This document shows positions 22,322 to 32,728 of a DNA stretch of 64,000 bases, in pieces (position 1 is the first letter of the stretch; every line of letters starts with the position of its first letter). Made by a program: the position numbers and the translations under genes. Where the stretch lies: contig JASANE010005137.1 of the NCBI GenBank assembly GCA_030248225.1, forward strand, positions 53,452 through 117,451, written 5' to 3'. The DNA is from Trileptium ribeirensis (Eukaryota; Nematoda; Enoplea; Enoplida; Thoracostomopsidae). The notes under the pieces are model-generated. The model had not been told where the DNA came from, did no database searches, and saw nothing but the letters and a program-made list of their open reading frames with translations.

Positions 22322-23844
22322 ACGAACGAACTTTAACTGCAAGCGAAGATAGCAATGGTAGTATGGAGATTTTCGAGGAAATGGAAGATGGTTGTGTTCA
22401 AAATCATAGGTTGAGAGATTATAAGGGAAGTGTTGATTTTATTACCGGTAGTCCCCAGGGAATCGCCTCAAGGGGGAATTCCGGAACCCCCAGCTCTTTG
22501 GAGATGACTGCAGAGATTGCGAGTGAAGATGATGTTGTTGTTTTTGAAGAGCCATTGTTATTATTTTCCTCCTCTGTGGCTGGCCATCCGTGTGTTGAAG
22601 GTGTTGATGTTGATGATTCCGGCAGGGAAGCCGATGATGTTGATATGGCTCAGGAAGAATTGGATTTATTCGGGTCGCCGTGTGAGGCACCCATGGAGCT
22701 TTTAGAGGTCGGCGGACGACCAGGAATGAGGGAGGCTAGGTTGGATGATGATGGCACCTCATTAAGGCCGCCTGGCCCTAGTTCCGTTCTAAATTATAGG
22801 TCGTATGATGTAGTATGTGGGCCGGACCGCTGCGCGGGTCGTCCCTTGTGTGATGATGATAATTGTGTGTCGTATGAGTGTGCCGATTTGCCTAAGTTAG
22901 GACGCGCTTGTAGCCTTAGTGAATTCTTGGAACATGATAATGGAAGTGATGTTGATGTAATTGAATGCTACTTCGAACCGGCGAAGTATGCTATTGATGG
23001 ACTTGAGGTGACTTTCCCGACCTCATTGGCAAGGGGTTCCGCGGTCATTGGGTCCTTCCTTGATGCTGACCGGAGCCGCCCTTATCACCCGTACCCAAGC
23101 GGAGGTAGCGACAGGTTCGCGGCCGATTGCGCCAATGAAGCGGGTATGATCGTTGGGGCTGAAAGTATTGTCCGGGGCCTGCCCAGGTACGGGGATGTAG
23201 ATGGCAGGGTGGCGAATGAAGACTGTCCATCGCATTGTGAGGGTCCTATTGTGGCCCCCATCGTTGAAGCGCGCAGCGACGTTACTTGCACTGAGTTAAG
23301 TTTTTTCAATGAACCTGGTAGTGAAGTCAGCGTGAAGGATAAAGCTGAGTTTGTTGAATTGGTTGAACTGAGTGATTCGAAGGAGTCGGTGGAACTCCTA
23401 TTTGAACGAAGCGGATCCGTAGCGAGCGATGCGAACTGTTTAAGCGAAGCGAAAGTGTATAGTCTAAGTCAGGGTACCCCACAGGAATGCAATAATGGCG
23501 GGAATGACCCAGCGAATGAGCCTGAGCTCGAAGTGACTGTTGCGCCAGGCGAACTCGACGATAGTTACGACAAGTGCAACGATAGTGAGATAGACGAGGA
23601 ACGTATGCTGGACGACGAAGACTTCTGTACCAATTGGGTGGATCCAGATGCCGAATGGTACCGACGCGAACCCAGCCCTGATGCACTAGAGTGGCATGGT
23701 GAAGGGGTGTGGGAAGTGCGTCGTGAACTTAACAACGAACTAACGCGAGTACCATCAGATGACGGCATTGATTTAAGCTTGCGAGCCAGCCAATTGTCTA
23801 TCTGTTCTAGGAAGGAAATGATGCCGCAGGAGAAAACAATCTGA
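22048..23844 (+). CDS. large acidic ORF between gag and env, unknown function
   Basis: About 598 residues, rich in Asp, Glu, Gly and Ser, with no domain I recognise. It lies in the -1 frame relative to gag and overlaps its end by about 270 bases. The frame is closed by a TGA just before the ATG at 22,048, so a frameshift would have to occur within the overlap. Clusters such as EDDVVVFEEPLLLF and a Cys/Asp stretch near 22,850 stand out. Its C-terminal 15 residues (SRKEMMPQEKTI) are out of character and the downstream frame resumes acidic sequence, so a frameshift probably separates it from the next ORF. It may be a Gag-linked spacer, a scaffold or a separate accessory protein. It is not an Env or Pol part. 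Confidence 0.7.
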   Translation: MDSPGLMEFGPRDLDDEQYGNELTSTVYSKENTKYQKEGYLGEGLYMSCVDAPSAGVDPRVHMFASERNGEQRGERQTGQSNYLAMRGLGMNERTLTASEDSNGSMEIFEEMEDGCVQNHRLRDYKGSVDFITGSPQGIASRGNSGTPSSLEMTAEIASEDDVVVFEEPLLLFSSSVAGHPCVEGVDVDDSGREADDVDMAQEELDLFGSPCEAPMELLEVGGRPGMREARLDDDGTSLRPPGPSSVLNYRSYDVVCGPDRCAGRPLCDDDNCVSYECADLPKLGRACSLSEFLEHDNGSDVDVIECYFEPAKYAIDGLEVTFPTSLARGSAVIGSFLDADRSRPYHPYPSGGSDRFAADCANEAGMIVGAESIVRGLPRYGDVDGRVANEDCPSHCEGPIVAPIVEARSDVTCTELSFFNEPGSEVSVKDKAEFVELVELSDSKESVELLFERSGSVASDANCLSEAKVYSLSQGTPQECNNGGNDPANEPELEVTVAPGELDDSYDKCNDSEIDEERMLDDEDFCTNWVDPDAEWYRREPSPDALEWHGEGVWEVRRELNNELTRVPSDDGIDLSLRASQLSICSRKEMMPQEKTI

Positions 23845-23891
23845 GTGAGGGAGGCGATAGTGGCAGTGTCGCTGCAGGAAGTGTTAACAAG

Positions 23892-24611
23892 ATGAGTTCA
23901 GATCCACCAGTCGAGAACGTTCATGGAGACCCTATCCAAGGGACGCCTCGTATGCGCCTGGGTAATTTAGGTAGCTCCACTGATACGTTGGTCGACATCT
24001 CCAGCGGTATATTGGGACCCGTCGAAGAGGTGCCTGGTATGCCCTCGGGTAATTCGGGTAACCCAAATGAAACAGGTACTACCGCTGAGGAATCCGTCGA
24101 AGGGAGACCAAGTATGTCCCCGGGTAATTCGGAAGAATCAGTGAACTTGACTAGTGAGGAATCGGACACGTGTATGGGACAAGAGAATTTGCTTAACTTT
24201 ATACGAGAAGCTAACGATAAACGGGTACACCGACTTGACGAACAATTACTGGACATGTCTGGACTTTGTCTTCCCAATGATATGCCAATTGACATTGGAC
24301 GAGTTAGAGCAGTAACGGACAAGGAACGAAACCGAATTCTTGGGACTGACACACTGTTCACTATGTCTGCGGATCATACTGAGACTGCAGCCTATCAATA
24401 CCATCGTATCGAACTGACCGATCATGCGCATAACGAATTATCTGAGGGACTTATACCAATTAATTTTAGGGCTAGTGAGATTAATGCTGAATTCGGACAA
24501 CCTTTGACATTGCTACCGCAGGCTCTCTTTTATCTTAGAGTAATACTTGTAATGGAACAGCTAAATAATTTGAGCCGACTCTTTGAGCTCCGTTTCGAAG
24601 TTAGCACCTGA
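23892..24611 (+). pseudogene. continuation of the acidic ORF (frame-shifted)
   Basis: About 239 residues, Ser/Glu/Pro-rich at first, with a repeated motif of the type GTPRMRLGNLG / EVPGMPSGNSG / GRPSMSPGNSE (spacing about 30 residues). A more ordered segment follows, with helical-looking stretches near the end. The frame is open upstream of this ATG and joins the preceding acidic ORF after one frame change near 23,810. After the TGA at 24,609 the same frame continues open to 24,752 with a hydrophobic MLSSILGIISPIG segment, so the stop may be a mutation. Function unknown. Confidence 0.55.
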
Positions 24612-25141
24612 GCCACCTTACAGCGAGACGCCGCCATGCTAAGCAGTATATTAGGCATTATTTCTCCAATTGGGCATTGCATGACTGGAATGTACCTCGG
24701 CCCTGTAACTCTTGCTTCGTTGGAATCTTTCATAGAACTGGTGGCCAATGCGTGAATGGCCACACGCTCCAGCAGGTCATTGAGAGAGAATGCGAGATAG
24801 AGCTAAGCAGGGATCTGGTATGTCGCCAGTGCCAGAAGAGCCATACGAGAGATACGCGGGATATAGGTTTAAGATGCTACTTTTTCGGTCAACGAGGAAA
24901 GTGGAATTATGACGGTACGCTGAGTAACGCTTGCGCGTCCATCCTCCCGGATGGATACGTTGCACCTCATTGGCCCTACTGTAATGTTGGAATTCAGTCT
25001 ACCAGAATGCAGAAAACTTTTCGCGAGGCGAATCTCGAGTTACATGACCTCTTGTGCGAGGCGCCCTATCTGGTCGAATTCATTTATCGGAATCAAGAGA
25101 CACACGGTGTTCCGATCAACCTCTTTGTTGACCAGGAATGA
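24612..25141 (+). pseudogene. Cys-rich ORF upstream of env, unknown
   Basis: From about 24,640 to 25,141 one frame encodes a Cys-rich protein with CxxC pairs (CNSC, CRQC) and further single cysteines. The segment before the first TTG is also open, so the real start is unclear. It could be a zinc-binding accessory protein or an extracellular domain. No signal peptide is visible, so I do not call it the envelope surface subunit. It overlaps the next ORF by four bases (ATGA-type overlap), which suggests coupled translation or a common ancestor frame. Confidence 0.5.
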
Positions 25142-25701
25142 GTAATATGGAGTTTGACGACGAAACCCACCGACTTGCTCGACTAGTACTGTTAAGCGCA
25201 CGCTTGAGACTTTTACGGCGTCCCGACATTGCCAAATTGCTTGAGACAGAGGGGGACACGTCTGCTGGAATAAAATTGGACAGGGATTACTTAATTTCGG
25301 AACTGTGCTTGTTTCCGTACGACGGCTCCAGCTGTCCCGTCCCAAACTTGGACGAACAGTTAACCACGGCATTAGCCGCTAACCTCGACTCATCTGAGGG
25401 TGAATCGGAGGACAACTCCGACAGTGTCTCCGTCCAGCAGGAATGCGTAACCGAGTCGAGTGCCACGGAAACGAGTGACGGGGAAACTAAAAGCGAAACT
25501 ACGGGAAAAGCTGCGAATAACGAGACAAAAAGGAACCCAATCGAAATGGGATACGATCCTCTTCGCCGAGCCTTAATAATGGCCTCGGACATCCTTCAGG
25601 CATGTGGAGGGTATGTACAGTTGTGTTGTTGCTTTGGCTCTCAGCGCTTAGCTCTACACGCGCAACGCTTTCGCCATTTAGCGATTCAATCTCGCCATTA
25701 G
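25138..25701 (+). CDS. acidic ORF overlapping the env start, unknown
   Basis: About 187 residues starting MSNMEFDDETHRLARLV. It has an N-terminal basic/helical part, then a strongly acidic Ser/Glu region (SEGESEDNSDSVS), then a short ordered tail. Its last 100 bases overlap the env signal peptide in another frame. No domain is recognised. Confidence 0.5.
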   Translation: MSNMEFDDETHRLARLVLLSARLRLLRRPDIAKLLETEGDTSAGIKLDRDYLISELCLFPYDGSSCPVPNLDEQLTTALAANLDSSEGESEDNSDSVSVQQECVTESSATETSDGETKSETTGKAANNETKRNPIEMGYDPLRRALIMASDILQACGGYVQLCCCFGSQRLALHAQRFRHLAIQSRH

Positions 25702-27500
25702 GTGCTTTTGTCAATCGACAGGTAGGAGTGGTCATCGAGCCACAGGGTTTGGTGGTCACCTCTGACCAGACAACGCATTTGCCAGTGGTATTGCAGTTAT
25801 CACTCCGAGATTAGGAACGTAAGTCCGATCCTTATGTGAGTAAATTCTGTCCACATTATGAAGCGAACGGATCATGTCGCGCTGACTGCTGCCGAAAGGT
25901 TAACTGTACCGAATATCCACAGCTGCATAAGACATTAAGCGCTTTGGAACGCGAGCTAGATGACGCTTATCATGGAGTACTAGACACTAACTATTACTCG
26001 CTACTGGTGCATTGTTTTTGCATCGCAAACGAGCAACTATGTGACCTCACGAATCGCAGAGAAAAGCGTTTTGCTAGCTTGATTGCCGCCGCCGCTGCAG
26101 GTGCCGTCTCAGGCTTCTTAGGCCTGGGAATGGCTTTTGCCAATGAAGTACATATTAACAACGTTCGTCAGCAGGTAACTGTCCTCGAAAAATTCATGCG
26201 TGAGACTAACGATGTCTCCTTTCGAAATACTAAAGCCATAAGGCAACTGACCCGAGCAAATGAGGACATTTACGCATTTCTACACCATAGCATGCAAGAG
26301 GTAGTCTCTATGATAGAACAGGTTAGGTGCGCCGATCAGAAAGAGATGCGCACCATCAGTTAATAGATCACATCCTTCGAGCCAATATGCGCTCGTCGGT
26401 ACAGGCTATAATGGAATCCATGCTCAACGGCGAATTATCTCCCGCCATCATCGATGTCGTTATGTTACGACAGTTATTTTCCATGGATCCACGCATTTAT
26501 AAGACTATCCTCATGCGGGAGCCTAGCCTAGCCTATCAGTTCGGTCGTGTTATGCCCGTAAGTGTGGACCTGACAGCGTTCCGCTTTGGATTTATTTTGC
26601 AATTACCATTGCTTAAACGCAGCGATGTCCGACCTTATTTTCGGATCTATAACACCGGGTGGAACGCACCTGCCACGGTGACGCAACTGAGACTGCCGTT
26701 ACCCCAATACGCCGCCCGCTTGGGACATATTCGCTTCGAATCAGTTAATTTGGGAGCATGCAAGCAAAGACCCGGAATTGCTTTCTGTGAACCACACGCG
26801 CTGATAACCGATCATAGTACCAACTGCTTGGAATGGATTATTGCAGGTGAACACGTGCCTGAGACCATTAAACATACATGCAGCAACCACTCGCTTATAG
26901 GCCCACTTGCCAATGACACGTCTGTACACACGACTATACAAGAGTGTTAATCCGGACTAGTGAACCCGAGGTCATCTTGACAAATCGGAGACAACTAGCT
27001 CACGTTACATTGCGTAAGACGTAAGGTACCGCCTAATGGAGTCTTGTGGTTTCCACACGGAAACTACACCCAGTTAGTTATAGAGTCAATTGTACTGACC
27101 AGCATGTTGAAACCCGAGAAAATTACAATAAAATTCGGACCAAACATTACCATTGTCCGGCTATCCGGTATCAAACTAAGACCTTTGACATGGGACTCAC
27201 TCGACAACGCTAAGGCTATAAATTTGCAGGTAGCCCAAATAGCCAAAGAACAAGTACGCAAAGTGGTTAAATTCCCTGCGGCCGAAAATAAAGCAGGATT
27301 CTTGCTTTATTTTCTCATAACCGTTATTGTCGGGATAGTCAGTCTAATCTACTGTATGACCAAATGCAAGATTCCGCCTAAGTGCGGGTACTATATTACC
27401 CGATGGTTCCCATGTCGTGGACGACTAATTAAGTCTGATTGTAAGCATAAGAAAGAAATTCGCTGGATTAGAACAAAACACCGATTACCGAGTGCCCCAC
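25602..27500 (+). pseudogene. env: envelope glycoprotein, baculovirus F-like (broken)
   Basis: A class I fusion-type envelope that would sit in the particle membrane. It begins with a clear signal peptide, MWRVCTVVLLLWLSALSSTRA (25,602). A cysteine-rich short subunit follows. A furin-type site RREKR (about 26,060) precedes a hydrophobic Ala/Gly-rich fusion peptide starting FASLIAAAAAGAVSGF. Next come a heptad-type helical region, a larger ectodomain with paired cysteines, a membrane anchor (FLLYFLITVIVGIVSLIYC, about 27,301) and a basic, Cys-containing tail. Breaks are an in-frame TAG at 25,812, a frame change near 26,330-26,360, and further disruptions between 26,948 and 27,044. The tail continues without a stop into the protease. 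Its place before pol is highly unusual. Confidence 0.82.
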
Positions 27501-28073
27501 CCGCGGAAGACAACTTCCCTCATACAGACAGAACTTCGCCTACTGAGGTCACGGTTGGGCCTACGGGAACGCTGCGCGTGTCCGTCGCGTCTAGCCGTGC
27601 ACCACGTCGCTCGAATAGACTATTAACATCACGTAACTCATCCGAGGAGGAATTTGTTTTCATTGAGGACGACGAACTATTTGTCGCTCCCACTAGTGAT
27701 TCACGCCGTGGACCTCGTCAAGGTGTGTTCACTAGACAGTTAAACACCATGAATGCAGGCAACACTCCATTACTTATAAATGCAACCATACTTGGTATCC
27801 CAGTCACAACGCTTGTAGATACTGGAGCCTACGTCTCAATCATGTCCCAAGCCCTAGCTGCTTGTTTGGTTTAGTCCGTCGTGAACCGAGCACTACTCGT
27901 ATAGTATAAGCTACACAACAAGAATTGACGATCAGCGGAGTAGTGAAGGCACCAATTACAATAGGATCACTGAGCACACCATGCGATTTTCAAGTAACAA
28001 CCGACACTCCGTATGAGTGCATCTTAGGTACTGACTTCATGGCATTACTACCATATGTAGCCACAAATTTCTA
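27501..28073 (+). pseudogene. pro: retroviral aspartic protease, in frame with Env tail
   Basis: It cleaves polyproteins during maturation. The active-site loop LVDTGAYVSIMS is at about 27,811. A second conserved element, CILGTDFM, is at about 28,018, typical of Ty3/Gypsy proteases. Between them the frame changes after 27,870 and a TAG lies near 27,900. The upstream part of this frame is the Env cytoplasmic tail plus a Ser/Arg-rich and acidic linker (27,590-27,690), so Env and protease are encoded in one frame. A TAA follows at about 28,072. Confidence 0.8.
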
Positions 28074-28163
28074 AGACCGCTGCTTGGATCTATCTAACGG
28101 GCTGAGAACTGCTCGGCACCTTTCGCCGACCAAGGGGACTACCGTCCCCCAGTCATCAACGTA

Positions 28164-30594
28164 ATGACTAGAAAATACACTCAAATACCACCAAATACAG
28201 AGTTGTTCATCAACGCCGTCCCGGAAATTACTCAACCACCGACAGGTCAAGCTTTATTTGTGGCTGACCCCTTTATTAGGGACATTGCTATTGCCCACTC
28301 TCTGGTACTTACTAGCCAACGTATGATCCCTTTAGCACTGATGAATTTTGGGAACCTTCCCGTCGCCATACACGCCGGCCAGACAATAGGACATATTGAG
28401 ATGCTTGATAATAATGAGGTCGAGTTTTTATATGACAGCAACAAGCGTTTGCTACAGTTTGACCCTCCGAGACGCACTAAGCAATGTAACAATATCGGAG
28501 TCACAATATACAACGTTGTACAAATCATAAGTGAACAAAAGAAGACAATTGACACCGAACGATCTATACAAGTTTTGAGTAAAATTGACTTCGGACAAAC
28601 GACCCTTAACCCTTACGAGCTCAAACAACTGAAGACAACCACCTCTGAAAACGCAGATATATTTAGTGTACACCCATTCGATCTAGGAAGGTGTGGTGTA
28701 CGCCAACATAGAATAGTCACTGGAGACGCAAGGCCTATTAAACAGGTACCCTACCGCCTAGCACATTCATTGCGAGAGCCCTTGCGTGAGGAATTAAACA
28801 ATATGGTAGAAGCAGGTCTCATAACGCCATCCGATTCACCTTGGGGTTCCCCATAGTTTACGTCACTAAGAGTGACGGCACCTTGCGGTTGTGTGTCGAC
28901 CTTCGTAAACTTAATGTAGTTGCAGAACGCGACTTATACCCGCTCCCCCGCATAGATGACATATTGGGTTGCCTTAGGAACACCAAATTCATGTCTACCT
29001 TAGATCTTAATAAATGTTTCTGGCAACTAGAACTGAACCCCGAGACCAAGGAGAAAACCTCCTTCGTCACTGTCCACGGACAGTACGAATACAACGTTTT
29101 GCCATTCGGACTGAATTCTTCACCAGGCTACTTTCAAAGGTGCATGTCAATCATATTAAAGGGCTTAAAATGGCAACGATGCCTCATCTACATCGATGAC
29201 ATATTAGTCTTCTCACCTACATTCGATCAACACCTAGCGGACCTAATTATGCGGCGTTCACGTTATAATGTCCCCAACGTTTGGAACCTATGTACCCCAC
29301 ACAGTGTCAGACACACTGTTGACAACAGGGTGTCTTAGACACCCCCATGTTTTTAATAAATTTTTTCAACGGTAGCTAGTTACGCGTATTACCACTTGCC
29401 GACAGTGTCAGGCACACCGTGTCTTCTGGCAGTTTTATTGACACTGTTCGGAATTATTTGAGCAATGTTCATATGGGCTAGATACAAATATCGAGAATTT
29501 AGGAAAAACTCCACAGGACAGTTGACTAATAAACCGCATTCGCTACAGACGGTGTCCGTTATAGTTAATTCGCGCCAAATTGGTAGCTAAGGGTGTGTAC
29601 GACACTGTCTAGAAAAAATTTAGTAGCTAAGGGTGTGTCGTACACCCTCGGCATTTGATTTACAGTATGGGTGTCACCCTGACTGTCTATACGGTAGGGT
29701 CGCGACTACAGGGGGTCAAAAGTTCCAAACAGCGGGGACATTATAACGTGAACGCCGCATTACTGTATTTGATAGGTTCCGTAAGGCCAATGTTAAATTA
29801 AAACCTTCCAAGTGTCAATTTGAGCAGAAACAATTAAAATACCTCGGACATATTATTAGTTCAGCGGGAGTCAAACCCGATCCCGAGAAAACCGCTACTA
29901 TAGACAATTACAAACGACCGGAGACCCTCAAAATTTACAAAGTTTCCTAGGACTTGAAGGGTACTATCACAAATTTAGACCACACTACTCAGACATTTGT
30001 GAACCGCTCAACGCCCTTCGGCGAAAGGACAGTGAATTTAAGTGGACCCCGCAATATGAGGAAGCATTCGGAAAGCTACGTAAGGCCTTGTTCCAAGAAC
30101 CATTACTTATATACCCGGACTTTTCTAAACCTTTCATACTCCAAACGGACGCTTCTGGATATGCCTTAGGAGCCGTTCTTTCACAAAAGACCGATAAAGG
30201 GACATTGCCTATCGCCTACGCGAGCAAGTCACTTGTGGATTACCAACGCCGATATCCTGCCGTAGAGACTGAGGCTCTTGCCATACGATGGGCCGCCTTA
30301 CACTTCAGGCACAATCTACTTGGACACGAATTCCATGTTGAAACTGACCAAAAGCCTCTCAAGGCACTGTTCGAGAGACCATCGCGAAATTCGCGACTAG
30401 CTCAATGGCGTAACGAATTACTGATGGAATTCGGTGGTTTCAACATCGAATATAGGCCAGGTAAGGCAAACTCCAACGCAGACGGACTTTCACGCGATCC
30501 CCGACACGATGTGGAATTTTCTTACTCTTCGGACGAAGCTGAACCGGACGAACAGGACCATCCTCGAATAGTTGCTGTAGCTGTTAAAGGATAG
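28164..30594 (+). pseudogene. pol: Pol: reverse transcriptase and RNase H (broken by a MITE)
   Basis: Ty3/Gypsy-type RT and RNase H, which make cDNA and remove the RNA template. The N-terminal frame (28,164) holds RPIKQVPYRL and ITPSDSPWGSP, then stops at 28,855. The next frame (28,841) carries LRLCVDLRKLN, STLDLNKCFWQLEL, LPFGLNSSPGYFQRCM and the catalytic YIDD at about 29,193. A 510-bp MITE interrupts at 29,250. Beyond it are the thumb (KPSKCQF, YLGHIIS) and, after another frame change near 29,945, RNase H with the acidic motifs QTDASG, ETEALAI and ETDQKPL. The terminal NSNADGLSR motif is present. A TAG ends the frame at 30,592. Confidence 0.9.
29250..29759. mobile_element. PIF/Harbinger-type MITE (510 bp) inside the RT gene
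   Basis: Terminal inverted repeats of about 38 bp start TGCGGCGTTCACGTTATAAT. A TTA duplication flanks both sides (29,247-29,249 and 29,760-29,762). It belongs to a different family from the MITE at 17,180, although both begin TGCG. The interior is full of short palindromes built from GTGTC...GACAC and GGGTGTGT(C/A)(G)TACAC. No coding capacity. Confidence 0.9.
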
Positions 30595-31291
30595 AATAGT
30601 GGTAAAGGCAAAGCTCCAGCTAAGCCGTCTCGACGACTTCCCACCGAAGAAGCTTGGAAACGACTTACTCGACAACTCATGGGGCTTCCCCCGGATGCTC
30701 CCGTCAACCTACCGCCTGAGTACGTTCGAGAACGCTTCTATCGTATGTTTGGAGGACCTGGTTATGATCCCCTACCAGATCCAACGCGTTTCGTCTTCTG
30801 TGTTCCTGTGGAGACATAGACGACCCATGGCCTGAAGGAGTTGAGGTACTTTGAAGACGGACGACTGCCCCAGGACCGCCAGAACCCACTGGTGAACCGA
30901 CCCGCGGACCCTCGTCAGCACCCGATCCTTCCGTTAGGCCTACGTTGCCTCAAGAACCCCCGACCGCTCCGACACCGCCTGCTCCTTTTTGGCGAGTGAA
31001 AGCTCGACCCGCGCCACGGCTGGCACACCTGAGCCATCTAGACCATGCACCCTACCGACAAATGCTAGATAGAGGTATGGTGGTTTGCCAGAAGTAGAGG
31101 AATTTGACACCTTGATTAGGGTTGCGTACGCATGCGGACCACGAATACAATTACAACGTCCTGAACAGGTCTACGACACAGGTGAACACATATACTTACC
31201 ACATTTTCAGCAATACGAGGGAAGGAATCTCGTTAATTACTTACCCTATATTCAGCGTTGAGATAAACATTTTGGCCCCATTTGGTGGTAT
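30595..31291 (+). pseudogene. Pol linker between RNase H and integrase (degraded)
   Basis: Stretches of plausible Pol protein lie in changing frames here. Near 30,601 one frame reads a Lys/Pro-rich segment then PPDAPVNLPPEYVRERFYRM, followed by stops. No domain is recognised. The number of frame changes suggests several indels in 700 bases. Confidence 0.45.
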
Positions 31292-32728
31292 TTGCACACA
31301 CGACAGTCGCCAGCCGACGAAAAGGCAGCGACCGCCCTCAAGCTAGAAGCCCACCATTACAGACTCTGCCGCTACACTGCCATTTTATACCTACATCCCT
31401 TAATGCCAAACGACCATAGACCTAAACTATGCGTACCCAGACTGCTCATACGACAAATACTCAAGCATGAACACGACACCTTATTCGGTGGACATCCTGG
31501 TAGGGACCGACTACTGGGCAAACTTAAACAGTTCTATTACTGGAAAACCATGGGTAAGGACGTAGACGAATATGCTAAACGGTGCGTACTCAGCCATCGA
31601 TCAAGGAGCCTACCCCAGAATGCGCGAGCCGCGCTCGGAGAGAACCCGTTGGCCAGTGCACCCATGCATCGCATGTTTGTCGACATATTGGACACTCGAG
31701 TGTTTTCCCGAAACGGAAATAGGTACGTAATTGCCTTTATCGACCAGTTCACGAAACTAGTAGTTGCCGCTGCCTTGCCGGACCAAACCGCTAAGATCGT
31801 AGCCAAGCTCTTTATCGAGGACGTGGTGCGCCGTTACGGCGCACCCGAGGAATTGGTCTCAGACCGAGGCGGGTGTTTCGTCTCAGAAGTAATAGGGGCC
31901 TTGTGCGCTAGACTACATACATTTAAACGCGAAACGCTCAGCTATAACCCGAAGGCAAACGGAGAAATTGAACGTTTTAACCGCACTCTACTATTTCTCC
32001 TAAGAGTAGCACTGCCTGAAAAGGACCATACTACATGGGATGAAGTTCTGCCGTATTGCATCATGTCCTACAACTCAGCCGTACACGCTTCCACGCACTA
32101 TCCACCATTTATGCTCATGCACGGATTCCAACCCCGAGTGCCGGGTGGAATCGAAACACAAACTGATTGGGGACGCTACCCCGGAGCCGAAGCATATCGC
32201 GCTAATGTGCAACGGTGGTTAGCCACCATCAGGGATAGGGCCTATCGGTCCATGAAATCCGCTCGGGAATATAGAAAAAGGTATTACAATCGTAAGATCA
32301 AGGTTCCCTACTACCGAGTTAATGACCATGTATGGGTATACCGATACTACACTACACCTGGCTTATCTCGCAAGCTAGAACGTAGGTGGTGTGGACCATA
32401 TCAGATCACCAAAATAATGCTCCCTTGCATTTGCGTTAAACTCCCCGGCCAACGTAATGCTTCCGATCATGTCGTTCACATAAATCGCACCAAACCATGC
32501 TATCGTCCGCTAAGCAGTTTACCCTACTTGGCTGATTTACTCAAAACAGTCCCTCCCGCATATATCGAGGCTGCCCTACAGGAACCCGGAGAAACTATCC
32601 TCGCCGATAAATATTTCGCTAGGGAATTACAGGCTGAGGATCCGGAAGCAGTCGACCGGTTGCGCCAGGATATTGATGGTGCATCCGACGTCGCTAGTGT
32701 AGAGATTGGAGAACCTAACCTAGAATAG
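31292..32728 (+). CDS. pol: Pol: integrase
   Basis: The longest intact pol piece, about 478 residues. It inserts the cDNA into host DNA. The N-terminal zinc domain has HEHDTLFGGHPGRDRL, then RCVLSHRS, where the second Cys of the expected CxxC is Ser (AGC, one base from TGC). The catalytic core has Asp in MFVDILDTR, Asp in VSDRGGCF and Glu in NPKANGEIERFNRTL, so DDE is complete. A GPY/F-type C-terminal module is visible as RRWCGPYQI (about 32,388), followed by DHVVHINRTKPC. The protein then continues into a charged tail and stops at TAG 32,726. No chromodomain is seen. Confidence 0.92.
   Translation: MHTRQSPADEKAATALKLEAHHYRLCRYTAILYLHPLMPNDHRPKLCVPRLLIRQILKHEHDTLFGGHPGRDRLLGKLKQFYYWKTMGKDVDEYAKRCVLSHRSRSLPQNARAALGENPLASAPMHRMFVDILDTRVFSRNGNRYVIAFIDQFTKLVVAAALPDQTAKIVAKLFIEDVVRRYGAPEELVSDRGGCFVSEVIGALCARLHTFKRETLSYNPKANGEIERFNRTLLFLLRVALPEKDHTTWDEVLPYCIMSYNSAVHASTHYPPFMLMHGFQPRVPGGIETQTDWGRYPGAEAYRANVQRWLATIRDRAYRSMKSAREYRKRYYNRKIKVPYYRVNDHVWVYRYYTTPGLSRKLERRWCGPYQITKIMLPCICVKLPGQRNASDHVVHINRTKPCYRPLSSLPYLADLLKTVPPAYIEAALQEPGETILADKYFARELQAEDPEAVDRLRQDIDGASDVASVEIGEPNLE

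Noticed and set aside
22033..22330. -1 ribosomal frameshift slippery site between gag and the acidic ORF
   Set aside because: I checked the overlap for X XXY YYZ in the gag frame and found no convincing heptamer (A-runs near 22,135-22,160 are out of phase).
25602..27500. Env as a separate nested retroelement inserted between gag and pol
   Set aside because: No LTR, terminal repeat or target duplication is seen on either side, and the Env tail shares an open frame with the protease. Kept only as a point to test.
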